Notes: generated by a model not told the origin, from the letters alone. Shown: positions 18,351 to 28,105, counted from the stretch's first letter. The stretch is 64,000 nucleotides of DNA from Pseudomonas fluorescens (GCF_019212185.1 NZ_CP078138.1:1780501-1844500), one strand, 5' to 3'. A program made the numbers and translations.

Positions 18351-19883
18351 TCACAGCGCCGATTTAGTGCGCTTGGCCACGTGCGCTTTACGCAAGCCGA
18401 GGACGCTCTGCAGCGCTTTGGAAATCAGCGGCCAGAACAGCATCAGCAGGGCGGCGGTAGTCAGGCTGCCGACCAGCGGATTGGACCAGAAGATCCCCAG
18501 TTGCCCGTCGGAAAACAGCATCGACTGGCGGAACGCATCCTCGGCCTTGTCTCCCAGCACGGCGGCCAGCACCAGCGGGGCGATCGGGTAGCCAAGCTTC
18601 TTGAACAGGTAGCCGAGTGCGCCGAAGCCCAGCATCAACACCACGTCGAAGAACGAGTTGTGCACCGAGTAGGCGCCAATGGCGCAGACCATGATGATAA
18701 TCGGCGCGATGATCGAGAATGGGATGCGCAGGATCGAGGCGAACAGCGGCACTGTGGCCAACACCACCAGCAGGCTGACCACGTTACCCAGGTACATGCT
18801 GGCAATCAGGCCCCAGACAAAATCGTGTTGCTCGACGAACAGCGTCGGCCCCGGGTGCAGGCCCCAGATCATCAGGCCACCGAGCATTACCGCGGCGGTC
18901 GCCGAACCGGGAATACCGAGGGTCAGCATCGGCAGCAGGGCGCTGGTCCCTGCGGCGTGGTCGGCGGTTTCCGGGGCAATCACGCCTTCGAGTTCGCCCT
19001 TGCCGAAGTTGTCGCGGTTCTTCGAGAAACGCCGCGCCAGGCTGTAACTCATGAACGAAGCGGCGGTGGGGCCACCCGGCGTAATGCCCATCCAGCAACC
19101 CACCAGGGTACTGCGCAGGATGGTCCACCAATAGCGCGGCAGGCGCGCCCAGGTGCGCAGGATTACCATCGGCGTGATGCGTGCATGTTCGCCACGGAAC
19201 ACCAGGCCTTCTTCCACGGTGCAGAGGATTTCGCCGATGCCGAACAGGCCGATCACCGCCACCTCGAAACTGATGCCGGTCATCAGCATTGGCTGGTCGA
19301 AGGTCAGGCGCAGGTTGCCGGAAACGGTGTCCATGCCGACGGCAGCCATGGCGAAGCCGATCATCATGGCCACCACGGTTTTCAGTGGCGGATTCTTGCT
19401 CATGCCAATAAAGGTGCAGAACGCCAAAAGGTACACCGCGAAGAACTCCGGAGAACTGAAGGACATGGCGAACTCGGCGATCCGGGTCGACAGGAAGGTC
19501 AGTAGCAACACCCCCGCCAGCGCACCGATCAACGCCGAACTGAAAGCGGCAGTGAGGGCTTCGGCGGCACGACCTTCGCGGGCCATCGGGTAGCCGTCGA
19601 AGGTGGTCGCCACCGATGAGGGCTCGCCGGGTATGTTGAACAGGATCGAGGTGATCGAACCGCCGAACAACGCCCCCCAGTACATGCACGACAACAGAAT
19701 GATCGCCGACACCGGCGACATGGTGAAGGTCAGTGGCAGCAACAGTGCCACGCCATTGGGGGCGCCGAGACCGGGCAACACGCCGACCAGGATGCCCAGC
19801 AGCACGCCGACCACCATAAGGCCGATGTGGCCCGGGGTGAGGATCAGGTTCATGCCTTGCAGCAGGGAATCGAACTCGCTCAT
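18351..19883 (-). CDS. tctA: Tripartite tricarboxylate transporter, large permease TctA
   Basis: A 510-residue membrane protein beginning MSEFDSLLQGMNLILTPGHI, with about 11-12 helices. The family blocks LVGVLPGLGAPNGVALLLP and GITPGGPTAASFMSY, and GIPGSATAAVMLGGLMIWG are present. It is the large permease of the TTT system, which works with TctB and the periplasmic TctC to import carboxylates using an ion gradient. The ATG at 19883 overlaps the tctB stop by 4 bases, giving the usual coupling and fixing the start. Substrate probably belongs to the neighbouring sugar-acid pathway. Confidence 0.93.
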   Translation of the reverse strand: MSEFDSLLQGMNLILTPGHIGLMVVGVLLGILVGVLPGLGAPNGVALLLPLTFTMSPVSAIILLSCMYWGALFGGSITSILFNIPGEPSSVATTFDGYPMAREGRAAEALTAAFSSALIGALAGVLLLTFLSTRIAEFAMSFSSPEFFAVYLLAFCTFIGMSKNPPLKTVVAMMIGFAMAAVGMDTVSGNLRLTFDQPMLMTGISFEVAVIGLFGIGEILCTVEEGLVFRGEHARITPMVILRTWARLPRYWWTILRSTLVGCWMGITPGGPTAASFMSYSLARRFSKNRDNFGKGELEGVIAPETADHAAGTSALLPMLTLGIPGSATAAVMLGGLMIWGLHPGPTLFVEQHDFVWGLIASMYLGNVVSLLVVLATVPLFASILRIPFSIIAPIIIMVCAIGAYSVHNSFFDVVLMLGFGALGYLFKKLGYPIAPLVLAAVLGDKAEDAFRQSMLFSDGQLGIFWSNPLVGSLTTAALLMLFWPLISKALQSVLGLRKAHVAKRTKSAL

Positions 19884-20413
19884 TTGAAATTTCTCCCGGC
19901 CAGGGCAATCCAGTCGCCCATGGGGCCGGCATCCAGCGGCACCTTGAACCACAATGCGAAAATCAGGTAGCTGGCCAGCACCGCGCCGAGCGACACGCTG
20001 CCAATCACCCATTTGCCGTAGGGTTTGACGCGAACCTTATCGCGCCACATGAACCAGGCGATGAAGCACGCCGAGGCCAGATAGATGCCGGTGAACGGCA
20101 TGGCGAAGACAAACAGGGCAATAGGCACGAACACCGACAGCACTTGCTTGAACGCGCTGCGGCTGACGAATGCCACGCTTAGCGCCTGCCAGCGCACGCG
20201 GGTCAGTACCGCATTGGCGACGCTGGCGGCGGTCAGCAACAGGCCAATGTAGAACGGGAAGTAGCCGGGCTCAGGGCCGGCGTCGCCCCAGCCGATACCC
20301 TGTTCGACGCTGCCGAACATCACGACCACGCCAATCAGTGCGGTGAAAACGGCCAGGCCAAGCTCGACCCAGCGAGTGCCGACCAGCGACGATGAATCCG
20401 AAGAATGGGACAT
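19880..20413 (-). CDS. tctB: Tripartite tricarboxylate transporter, small permease TctB
   Basis: A 177-residue membrane protein with four predicted helices, the normal size for TctB. It has the typical early WVELGLAVFTALIGVVVMFGS and the loop GPEPGYFPFYIGLLL, a GxxPGxFP-type motif of the family. It partners TctA in the inner membrane. It overlaps tctA by 4 bases and follows tctC after about 60 bases. Confidence 0.92.
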   Translation of the reverse strand: MSHSSDSSSLVGTRWVELGLAVFTALIGVVVMFGSVEQGIGWGDAGPEPGYFPFYIGLLLTAASVANAVLTRVRWQALSVAFVSRSAFKQVLSVFVPIALFVFAMPFTGIYLASACFIAWFMWRDKVRVKPYGKWVIGSVSLGAVLASYLIFALWFKVPLDAGPMGDWIALAGRNFK

Positions 20414-20473
20414 GCAAACACCTCCAACGGGTGACGGTCATGCGCTGCGCGGCAGGGCACGACCGTGGATCAC

Positions 20474-21487
20474 TCAGTTACGCAGCCAGCCGGCCTCTTT
20501 GAACACCGGGGTGACGCGGGCGGTGTCTTTCTCGATATAGGCGGTCAATGGCTCACCTTCGAGGAAGGTCGGCACCAGTGCGTTTTGCGTGATGTAGGCC
20601 TTGAACTCGGGGGTTTGCGTAACTTTGCGCATCAGTTCGACATAAAACGCCTGCTGTTCGGCGGTGACTTCGCCGGGCATGAACACGGTGCGCGGGAAGC
20701 GATATTGATCGATGCCCAAGCCTTGCTCGTGGCATGTCGGGATGTCGGCCCAGGCTTTGCCACCGGCGACTTTCTCGGTGTAGCCCATGCGCTCCTTGCT
20801 GAACACACAGAGCGGTTCGACCTGGTCGCCGCGCCATTGGCTGATGCTTTCGGCGGGGTTGTTGACGTTCGCGGCGATGTGCTTGCCGGCCAGTTGAGTC
20901 GCGGCTTCGCTGCCGCTCTTGAACGGGATGTACACCAGTTTGCTGTTGTTGGTCTGGTTCAGCAGCAGGGTCAGGGTCTGGTCGACGTCCTTGGACTGGC
21001 TGCCACCCATGCGCAGTTTTGAAGGATCGCTTTTCACCGCTTCATAGAAGCCCTTGGCATCGCTCCATGGCGCGCCCTTGTAGCTCCAGAGAATGAAATC
21101 GTCCTCGGCGAGAGCGGCCACCGGGGTCAGTTCCTGCCATTGATAGCCGAGCTTGGAGACCAGCGGCAGCAAGTAGATGTTATTGGTGCCGATCACCAGT
21201 TTGTCGGGGTCGCCCTTGGCCATTTTCAGGTCGAGGAAGGCTTCGGCACCGTTGCCGCCGCCCTTGTTCAGGACAATGGTGTTGACGTCGAGGAACTTGT
21301 GGGTGGTGATGATCGACTGGATCAACCGCCCCAACTGGTCAGTGCCGCCACCGGGGCCGCCGGCGACGACGATTTCCACGTTTTTGTCCGGTTGCCAGGC
21401 GTGGGCGAGGGTGGGAAGAGCACCGGCGCACAGCAGGGTGCAACCGAGCAACAGGCGTGACGTGCGACGAACGAACGTTGTGCGCAT
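20474..21487 (-). CDS. tctC: Tripartite tricarboxylate transporter, substrate-binding TctC
   Basis: A 337-residue protein with a signal peptide (RRTSRLLLGCTLLCAGALPTL, likely cut after AHA at residue 30) followed by the Bug/TctC fold. The family's early VVAGGPGGGTDQLGR loop, which holds the substrate carboxylate, is intact, as is MGGSQSKDVDQTL. It binds the substrate in the periplasm and delivers it to TctAB. First gene of the tctCBA-lysR run; GAGG 8 bases before the ATG supports the start. Bug proteins bind diverse carboxylates, so the ligand is unknown. Confidence 0.93.
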   Translation of the reverse strand: MRTTFVRRTSRLLLGCTLLCAGALPTLAHAWQPDKNVEIVVAGGPGGGTDQLGRLIQSIITTHKFLDVNTIVLNKGGGNGAEAFLDLKMAKGDPDKLVIGTNNIYLLPLVSKLGYQWQELTPVAALAEDDFILWSYKGAPWSDAKGFYEAVKSDPSKLRMGGSQSKDVDQTLTLLLNQTNNSKLVYIPFKSGSEAATQLAGKHIAANVNNPAESISQWRGDQVEPLCVFSKERMGYTEKVAGGKAWADIPTCHEQGLGIDQYRFPRTVFMPGEVTAEQQAFYVELMRKVTQTPEFKAYITQNALVPTFLEGEPLTAYIEKDTARVTPVFKEAGWLRN

Positions 21488-21868
21488 GGAGAATGCCTCT
21501 TTCTTGTAGTTGTTATGAGTGGCTTGTCAGTGGCCAGGAGCCGCAAGCCTGGCCCGAGTGTGGGAACGAGCGCCGCCCACGTCTACTCAAAACAATACAT
21601 ACACCGATAGCCTGGAGTTATCGGTCGCCCGGAGGGGGAGCGCCGCAGAGCGCCAAGAGTGGTGGGGCAGACACATTTTGTTGGACAGTCGCAAGGTTCC
21701 CGGCGCGCTGAAAGGCTGACGAAAGTCCGGCATGCCATAACCTGAGGGTATCGCCGTATTTCAAGTTTTGATTAGACGGTTATCGGTAAGCCTTCGATAG
21801 TGCTCATCAGGCGTAACTGACAACGGTGGCGCCCAGCGCTCACAACAATAATAAAAGAGGTACGCACC
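21488..21868. promoter_or_regulatory. Divergent control region tctC / MFS carrier, with two dyads
   Basis: The gap has no gene that I can support. It holds a perfect dyad ACCGATA-N9-TATCGGT (21603-21625) and a second, opposite one TATCG-N9-CGATA (21781-21799); both contain TTATCGGT in the same orientation, 162 bases apart. Such paired sites fit a LysR-type regulator with recognition and activation sites, or another dimeric regulator. The assignment to the nearby LysR protein is inference. Confidence 0.5.
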
Positions 21869-23203
21869 ATGGCTCGTCCCAGTGCATCCCTGCACCTGCC
21901 TGACGCAGATGCCGCAACCCCGTCAGCGTTTACGCCCAGCACGGCGCGCGCCAGCAGCGTGCGCTGGCGGATTTTCGCGATCATCTTTGCCCTGACCATG
22001 GTCAACCTGATCGACCGTGTGTCGCTGTCCATCGCCATGCCCACCATCGCCGAAGAATTCTCGCTGTCGCCGAGCATGCAGGGGCTGATCCTCAGCAGTT
22101 TCTTCTGGGCCTACGCGCTGTTGCAGATTCCCGGTGGCTGGTTGATCGACCGCTTCGGACCGCACAAGGTCATCAGTTGGTCGACCGGCTTGTGGGGCAC
22201 CTTCCAGGTGTTGGCGGCCTTTGCCACCGGCGGGCTGTCATTGCTGTTCGCCCGGGTGGCCCTGGGCGCGGCCGAGGCGCCGTTGTTTCCCTCCGGCGGC
22301 AAACTGATTTCCCTGTGGCTGGCACCCAGCGAACGCAGCCGCGGCGCGGTACTGATGGACAGTGGCAGTCCATTGGGCGTGGCGCTGGGCGGGCTGATCA
22401 TTGCCTACCTGATTGCTTCCCTGGATTCCTGGCGGCTGGCATTCGTGATTGCCGGGATTGCCACCCTGGTACTGGCCTGGCTGGCGCGTCGCTACCTGCG
22501 TGACGACCCGGCCAGCCACGCCCAGGTCAATGCCGCGGAGCTGGACAAGATCAATGCCGGGCGCGCTACACCGGCGGCAGAAGCAGCGCGGGCACCGGTC
22601 AAGGGCCTGGGGATTGCCGCCCGTTCCCTGAGTGGTCTGCTGATTGGCCGCGCCAGTTGGGCGATGGTCTACTTCGGCCTGCTGACCTGGGGCCCGAGTT
22701 ACCTGGCACAGGCTCGCGGTTTCGATATCAAGGGCATTGGCGCGGCGACATTCGTGATTTTTGTCTGCGGCGCGCTGGGCTCGCTGACCGGTGGGTTTCT
22801 CTGCGATGGGCTGATCCGCAAGGGCGTTAGCCGCGGTGTGGCGGTCAAGAGCCTGCTGGCGTTTTCCGGGCTGGTGGCGCTGGGCGCGTTCCTTTTGCTG
22901 CCGACCCTGAGCAACCCGTTTGCCGCCGTCGCGTTACTGGCCATGACCGCGTTTTTCCTGATGTGGGGCAGCCTCTACTGGAGTTTCCCAGCGCTACTCG
23001 CGGCACCGGCGCGGGTCGGGCTGATTGGCGGGGTCATGAACATGGCCGGCAGCACCGGCGGTATCGCGGTGCCGATCCTGGTGGGGGTGATCCTGCAACT
23101 GTCCGGTGGTTTTGCGCCGGTACTGGGGTTCTTCGCGGCGTGCTCGGCGATCTTTGTCTTCGCCACTCTGTTCATCAGCCTTGACGAGGTGCGCCATGCC
23201 TGA
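21869..23203 (+). CDS. MFS transporter (anion:cation symporter type)
   Basis: A 444-residue 12-helix carrier. After a 33-residue hydrophilic N-terminus the first helix carries LTMVNLIDRVSLSIAMPTI, followed by PGGWLIDRFGPHKVISW, the typical A-motif region of the ACS family that includes glucarate, galactonate and tartrate carriers. SLYWSFPALLA and GGVMNMAGSTGG fit the same family. It probably imports an organic acid for the enzymes encoded next. Its stop overlaps the amidohydrolase start by 8 bases, so they share a transcript. Divergent from tctC. Confidence 0.88.
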   Translation: MARPSASLHLPDADAATPSAFTPSTARASSVRWRIFAIIFALTMVNLIDRVSLSIAMPTIAEEFSLSPSMQGLILSSFFWAYALLQIPGGWLIDRFGPHKVISWSTGLWGTFQVLAAFATGGLSLLFARVALGAAEAPLFPSGGKLISLWLAPSERSRGAVLMDSGSPLGVALGGLIIAYLIASLDSWRLAFVIAGIATLVLAWLARRYLRDDPASHAQVNAAELDKINAGRATPAAEAARAPVKGLGIAARSLSGLLIGRASWAMVYFGLLTWGPSYLAQARGFDIKGIGAATFVIFVCGALGSLTGGFLCDGLIRKGVSRGVAVKSLLAFSGLVALGAFLLLPTLSNPFAAVALLAMTAFFLMWGSLYWSFPALLAAPARVGLIGGVMNMAGSTGGIAVPILVGVILQLSGGFAPVLGFFAACSAIFVFATLFISLDEVRHA

Positions 23204-24164
23204 GCAATCCACCAGCCTGTGGGACGGTCCGATCATTGACGCCCATCATCACTTCTGGGACCCCTCGATCAACCACCACCCGTGGCTCACGCCGCAGGCC
23301 AACATTGCCTTTCGCTACGGCGACTACAGCGCGATCAAGCGGCGCTATTTTCCCGAGGACTACTTCGCCGATGCAGCCCCGCACCGGGTGGTGCAGACCG
23401 TGTACGTCGAGACCGAATGGGATCCCACCGACCCGATTGGCGAGACCCGTTTCGTCGAGCAACTGGCCGCCCGCTACGGCGTGCCCAATGCCGTCGTCGC
23501 GCAAGCCTGGCTCGACCATCCAGACGCCATCGCTCTGCTCAGCGAACAGGCATCGTTCCCCTGCGTGCGCAGTGTCCGACACAAACCTGGCGGGCCGTCG
23601 ACGCCGCAGCAGGTGGGCCAGTCGCGCAGCCTGATGAGTGATGAGCACTGGCGTCGCAGCTATGCCGCGCTCGAAGGGCTGGGCCTGCATTTCGACTTGC
23701 AGACACCCTGGTGGAACCTGCTGGAAGCCGAGCACCTGGCGCGGGATTTTCCCGCAACCACGCTGATCCTCAACCACGCCGGCCTGCCCAGCGATCGCAG
23801 CGAGCACGGCTTGCAGGCCTGGCACCGGGCAATGTCGAGCCTGGCGCAATGGCCGAACGTGCAGGTGAAGATTTCCGGCTTGGGGCAGGGCGGCAAACCC
23901 TGGCGCGTCGAGGACAACGCCTGGATCGTCAACGAGGTGATCGCCATGTTCGGCGCCGAACGTGCGATGTTTGCCAGCAACTTTCCGGTGGACAGCCTGT
24001 GCGGCTCATTCGACGGCATCTACAGCGGTTTCAAACACATCGTGCGTGATCGGTCAGCGAGCGATCAGCAGCACTTGTTCTACAGCAATGCGCAGCGTGT
24101 CTACCGCTGTGAATCCAACGCCATTGACCTGACACGGCCCGAACCACTGAGGAGTGAAGCATGA
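23196..24164 (+). CDS. Amidohydrolase family protein (lactonase-like)
   Basis: A 322-residue TIM-barrel hydrolase starting MPEQSTSLWDGPIIDAHHHFWDP. The DAHHHFWDP motif is the amidohydrolase-2 signature shared with 2-pyrone-4,6-dicarboxylate hydrolase, L-rhamnono/L-fucono-lactonases and galactarolactone enzymes. Further blocks are TLILNHAGLP and VKISGLGQ, and the last Asp-containing strand FASNFPVDSL. It probably opens a lactone of the sugar acid used by the cluster, but this is context-based. It overlaps the MFS gene by 8 bases and the PdxA-like gene by 4 bases, so all three are tightly coupled. Confidence 0.85.
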   Translation: MPEQSTSLWDGPIIDAHHHFWDPSINHHPWLTPQANIAFRYGDYSAIKRRYFPEDYFADAAPHRVVQTVYVETEWDPTDPIGETRFVEQLAARYGVPNAVVAQAWLDHPDAIALLSEQASFPCVRSVRHKPGGPSTPQQVGQSRSLMSDEHWRRSYAALEGLGLHFDLQTPWWNLLEAEHLARDFPATTLILNHAGLPSDRSEHGLQAWHRAMSSLAQWPNVQVKISGLGQGGKPWRVEDNAWIVNEVIAMFGAERAMFASNFPVDSLCGSFDGIYSGFKHIVRDRSASDQQHLFYSNAQRVYRCESNAIDLTRPEPLRSEA

Positions 24165-25165
24165 GTAAATCGACCATTGCCATGGTCCTGGGCGACCCCG
24201 CCGGGATCGGTCCGGAATTGATCGCCCGGCTGCTGGCCGACGCGCAAGTGCGCGGTCAGGCCAATGTGATCCTGATTGCCGACGAGGCCGAGATGCGCCG
24301 AGGTATGCGCATCGCCGGGGTCGAGTTTCCCTATCGGCGCATCGACGCGCTGGAGCAGATGTCGTTCACCGATGACACACCGCTGTTCTATGATTTTCGC
24401 GGTGCGGCGGTGGGCGAGTTTCCGCGCAGTGAGGCCAGTGTGATCGGCGGCCGCTACAGCCTCGATACCCTGGAAGTGGCGCTGCGCCTGACCCAGGCCG
24501 GGACCACCGATGCGGTGCTGTTCGGGCCGTTGAACAAGACGTCGCTGCACATGGCCGGCATGGCTCACAACGACGAGCTGCATTGGTTTGCCGAGCTGCT
24601 GGATTTCCATGGGCCGTTCTGCGAGTTCAATGTGCTGGACAATCTCTGGACCTCGCGCGTGACTTCCCACGTCGCCCTCTCCGAGGTGCCGGGCATGCTC
24701 AGTCAGGAGCGCGTGCTGGAAGCCATCCAACTGATCGACACCGCGCTCAAGCGCAACGGTCTGCAACGCCCGCGCATCGGCGTGTGCGGACTCAACCCGC
24801 ACAATGGTGACAACGGCTCCTTCGGCCGTGAGGAACTGGACATCATCGGCCCGGCGGTGAAAACGGCACAGGCCCTGGGCATTGCCGCCGACGGTCCTTA
24901 TCCCGGCGACACGATCTTTCTCAAGGTCCAGGGCGATGCCAGTGCCTTCGACGCGGTGGTGACCATGTACCACGATCAGGGCCAGATCGCGATCAAACTG
25001 ATGGGCTTCTCCCGTGGAGTGACCGTGCAGGGCGGCTTGCCGATACCGATCACCACCCCGGCCCATGGCACCGCCTTCGACATCTCCGGCCAGGGCAAGG
25101 CCAACCCCGGTGCAATCCGCCAGGCCTTTGAAATCGCCTGTCGAATGGGTGCCCATCGGCACTGA
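24161..25165 (+). CDS. PdxA-family dehydrogenase (PdxA2-like)
   Basis: A 334-residue protein of the 4-hydroxythreonine-4-phosphate dehydrogenase family. The three family metal ligands are visible as His in VTSHVALSEV, His in CGLNPHNGDNGSFGREE and His in YHDQGQIAIK, and the N-terminus has MVLGDPAGIGPEL. Biosynthetic pdxA in Pseudomonas normally sits with ksgA/surA, so this copy in a catabolic cluster is more likely a PdxA2-type enzyme, which in related clusters oxidises a four-carbon acid-sugar phosphate. The DUF1537 kinase that usually accompanies PdxA2 is absent here. It overlaps the amidohydrolase gene by 4 bases. Confidence 0.85.
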   Translation: MSKSTIAMVLGDPAGIGPELIARLLADAQVRGQANVILIADEAEMRRGMRIAGVEFPYRRIDALEQMSFTDDTPLFYDFRGAAVGEFPRSEASVIGGRYSLDTLEVALRLTQAGTTDAVLFGPLNKTSLHMAGMAHNDELHWFAELLDFHGPFCEFNVLDNLWTSRVTSHVALSEVPGMLSQERVLEAIQLIDTALKRNGLQRPRIGVCGLNPHNGDNGSFGREELDIIGPAVKTAQALGIAADGPYPGDTIFLKVQGDASAFDAVVTMYHDQGQIAIKLMGFSRGVTVQGGLPIPITTPAHGTAFDISGQGKANPGAIRQAFEIACRMGAHRH

Positions 25166-25193
25166 TCGCCGAACCTCGAAAAGCATAAACCCT

Positions 25194-25280
25194 GTGGGAG
25201 CGGGCTTGCCCGCGATTGCGCTCTGTCAGTCGATAGTGTTGTCGACTGACGCAGCCTGATCGCGGGCAAGCCTGCTCCCA
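25194..25280. repeat. REP doublet (REPIN)
   Basis: TGGGAGCGGGCTTGCCCGCG… at 25195-25216 pairs with an inverted copy at 25259-25280, with one mismatch in 22. An inner dyad GTCAGTCGA/TCGACTGAC lies in the loop. It sits between the PdxA-like gene and the second MFS gene. The rest of the 352-base gap (25281-25517) holds presumed promoter DNA for the MFS gene and no ORF that I can support. Confidence 0.9.
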
Positions 25281-25517
25281 TTTTTTTCGCATCAAGTGAT
25301 AACCCGATGTGAAAAGTAACCCCCTGTTCCTATCACTCCTGGTTATCGCCGGATACGCATAAGTGATTATTCGCTGTCGTCTGGTCTGGCTAAAGTCGCT
25401 GCATCGCCAGAGCCGGGATTGCCCTTACCACCCCCTCTCGACTCATGCGAAAAACAACGACAAAAAGCCCGCCTTGTTCTTCCGCAAGGCATATACCGGC
25501 AGTTAAGGAACACGCTT

Positions 25518-26843
25518 ATGACCCGTCCAGATTCCGTCCAGGCACTCGCCAGCGCCATTTCCAAAAGTCGGCTGCGCTTGCTGCCCTTCCTGATCCTGAT
25601 GTACATCCTGGCGTTCATCGACCGCTCCAACGTCGGCTTTGCCAAGGCTGCCTTGCAGGCCGATACCGGTCTGGGCGATGCGGCGTTTGCCTTCGGTGCG
25701 AGCATTTTCTTCATCGGCTATGCGTTCTTCGAAGTGCCGAGCAATTACATGCTGCACCGTCTCGGCGCCAAGGTCTGGCTGTGCCGCATCATGGTCACCT
25801 GGGGCCTGGTGTCGGCGGCCATGATGTTCGCCCACAACGCCGAAACCTTCTACGTCCTGCGCTTCTTGCTGGGCGTCGCGGAAGCTGGTTTCTTCCCGGG
25901 CATCATCCTTTACCTCACCTATTGGTTCCCGGCTCAGAGCCGTGGCCAGGCGCTCGGCCTGTTCTACTTCGGCCTGCCGCTGGCGCTGGTATTGGGCAGC
26001 CCGCTGTCTGGCTGGCTGCTGGAGTTCCACGGGGTGTTTGGCCTGACCAACTGGCAGTGGCTGTTCGTGGTCGAAGGCCTGATGGCTTCCGTAGTTGGCA
26101 TCGCGGCCTACTTCTATCTGGTCAATCGTCCGGCGGAGGCGAGCTGGCTGAGCGCCGACGAGAAGCAGGCGTTGCAAACGGCGCTGGCCGATGAAGACGC
26201 GCAGAAAAAAGACAGCAGCCCTCATGGTTTCCTCAGTGCGCTGCGCAACCCTCGGGTGCTGCAGTTCTGTGTGGCCTACTTCACGATCCAGATGAGCGTG
26301 TACGGCGTGGTGTTCTACCTGCCGACCCGGATTGCCGGCCTGCTCGATGGTCACGTCGGTCTTAACGTTGGCCTGATCACTGCGATTCCGTGGATCTGCG
26401 CCCTGGTGGTCACCCGCATCGTCACCCGCTACGCCGATCGGAGTGGCCAGCACCGGCGCCTGGCGGTGTGCATGTTGACCATGGCGGCGTTGGGTATTGC
26501 CACTTCGGCACTGGGCAGCAGCATGGTCCCGGTCGTCCTCGCGTTCTGCTTCGCCGCCGCTGGATTCGTCGCCGTGCAACCACTGTTTTGGACCATTCCC
26601 ACCAGCTACCTCAGTGGTGCTGCCGCGGCCGGCGGTATCGCCCTGATCAACTCGATTGGCAACCTCGGCGGCTTCGTCGCGCCGAACCTGAAAACCGTTA
26701 TGGAAAACCAGTTCGCCGATCCGCGTGCCGGCATGTTCGCCCTGGCACTGGTAGGCATTCTCGGCGCCATCCTGCTGTCGCGTCTTCGCACCACTCATAC
26801 ACCCGCGTCCCCTTCGCAGCTCACACCGGCTCAGGTCGGCTGA
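25518..26843 (+). CDS. MFS transporter, sugar-acid type
   Basis: A 441-residue 12-helix carrier of the ACS group. After the short N-terminus the first helix reads LILMYILAFIDRSNVGFAKAAL, the characteristic opening of bacterial 4-hydroxyphenylacetate, phthalate and tartrate-type carriers, followed by FEVPSNYMLHRLGAKVWL. AAGGAA 8 bases before the ATG at 25518 fixes the start; the longer frame to 25419 lacks one. It is followed within 33 bases by the dehydratase gene and probably supplies its sugar acid. Confidence 0.88.
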   Translation: MTRPDSVQALASAISKSRLRLLPFLILMYILAFIDRSNVGFAKAALQADTGLGDAAFAFGASIFFIGYAFFEVPSNYMLHRLGAKVWLCRIMVTWGLVSAAMMFAHNAETFYVLRFLLGVAEAGFFPGIILYLTYWFPAQSRGQALGLFYFGLPLALVLGSPLSGWLLEFHGVFGLTNWQWLFVVEGLMASVVGIAAYFYLVNRPAEASWLSADEKQALQTALADEDAQKKDSSPHGFLSALRNPRVLQFCVAYFTIQMSVYGVVFYLPTRIAGLLDGHVGLNVGLITAIPWICALVVTRIVTRYADRSGQHRRLAVCMLTMAALGIATSALGSSMVPVVLAFCFAAAGFVAVQPLFWTIPTSYLSGAAAAGGIALINSIGNLGGFVAPNLKTVMENQFADPRAGMFALALVGILGAILLSRLRTTHTPASPSQLTPAQVG

Positions 26844-26876
26844 TCATTTATCCCGTATTGGCAAGGAACTGAATTC

Positions 26877-28052
26877 ATGAAAATCAAAGCGATCCGTACC
26901 CGTGTCTTCGAATGGAAAGGCAAGGTCGTGCCACCGCAAGCGCATTTCTGCACCAACGCCAGCGACATCCTGTTCGAGCGTGGCGATGCCATGGGCTCCT
27001 TCCGTTTCCACGGCTGGCTGGTGGTGGAAGTCGAGACAGACAGCGGCATCGTTGGCATCGGTAACTGCGCCCTGGCGCCGCGTGTGGCCAAGGAAATCAT
27101 CGACACCTACCTGGCCCCGATCGCCATCGGCGAAGACCCGTTCGACAACGAGTACATCTGGCAGAAGATGTACCGTCAAAGCCATGCCTGGGGTCGCAAG
27201 GGCATTGGCATGGCGGCGATCTCGGCGATCGATATCGCGATCTGGGACATCATGGGCAAGGCGGTGAATAAGCCGGTATTCAAGCTGCTCGGCGGACGCA
27301 CCAAGGAAAAGATCTGGACCTACGCCTCCAAGCTCTACGCCAACGACAACCTCGACCTGTTCCTGGAAGAAGCCCAGGGCTATCTGAACCAGGGTTTCAC
27401 GGCGCTGAAAATGCGCTTCGGCTACGGCCCGAAAGACGGCCCGGCAGGCATGCGCAAGAACATCGAACAGGTGCGCGCCCTGCGTAAGCTGGCCGGGCCG
27501 GACGTCGACATCATGCTCGAATGCTACATGGGCTGGACCCTGGAATACGCACGCCGGATGCTGCCGAAACTCGCCGAATTCGAACCGCGCTGGCTCGAAG
27601 AACCAGTGATCGCCGACGACATCGAGGGTTATATCGAGCTGAAGAAGATGGGCATCATGCCGATCTCCGGCGGCGAGCACGAATTCACCTCCTACGGCTT
27701 CAAGGACCTGCTGGAGCGTCGTGCTGTCGACGTGATTCAGTACGACACCAACCGGGTCGGCGGCATCACCGCGGCGCGCAAGATCAACGCCATGGCGGAA
27801 GCCTGGTCGGTGCCGGTGATCCCTCACGCCGGGCAGATGCACAACTATCACCTGACCATGTCCACCACCGCTTCGCCGATGGCCGAGTTCTTTCCGGTGT
27901 TCGACGTCGAGGTCGGCAACGAACTCTTCTATTACGTGTTCAAGGGCGAGCCGCAGCCGGTCAACGGTTACATCCAGCTCGACGACAACAAACCGGGCCT
28001 GGGCCTGGAAATCTCCGATGAATACCTGAGCGACTTCAACATCATCGAATGA
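26877..28052 (+). CDS. Enolase-superfamily sugar-acid dehydratase
   Basis: A 391-residue member of the mandelate racemase/muconate lactonising group, closest by eye to L-rhamnonate-dehydratase-like enzymes. Metal ligands are E215 (MLECYMG), E241 (WLEEP) and E267 (SGGEHEF); K178-x-R180 (LKMRFGYGP) lies at the end of the second strand and the acid-base pair is D290 (QYDTNRVGG) and H317 (PHAGQMHNY). Such enzymes dehydrate an acid sugar to its 2-keto-3-deoxy derivative. Followed by AraD1-type and semialdehyde-dehydrogenase genes, the product is probably a 2-keto-3-deoxypentonate. L-lyxonate, known to be handled this way in P. aeruginosa, is one candidate; L-arabinonate or D-xylonate cannot be excluded. 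Confidence 0.85.
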   Translation: MKIKAIRTRVFEWKGKVVPPQAHFCTNASDILFERGDAMGSFRFHGWLVVEVETDSGIVGIGNCALAPRVAKEIIDTYLAPIAIGEDPFDNEYIWQKMYRQSHAWGRKGIGMAAISAIDIAIWDIMGKAVNKPVFKLLGGRTKEKIWTYASKLYANDNLDLFLEEAQGYLNQGFTALKMRFGYGPKDGPAGMRKNIEQVRALRKLAGPDVDIMLECYMGWTLEYARRMLPKLAEFEPRWLEEPVIADDIEGYIELKKMGIMPISGGEHEFTSYGFKDLLERRAVDVIQYDTNRVGGITAARKINAMAEAWSVPVIPHAGQMHNYHLTMSTTASPMAEFFPVFDVEVGNELFYYVFKGEPQPVNGYIQLDDNKPGLGLEISDEYLSDFNIIE

Positions 28053-28105
28053 TCTTGCGGCGCCGCTTTCGGGCGGCGCTGACCACGACTTACTGGAGGG
28101 CCGAC

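Noticed and set aside
25503-26798. 431-codon frame antisense to the second MFS gene
   Set aside because: Low-complexity composition (Q, R, E, G, H) and a full transporter on the other strand.
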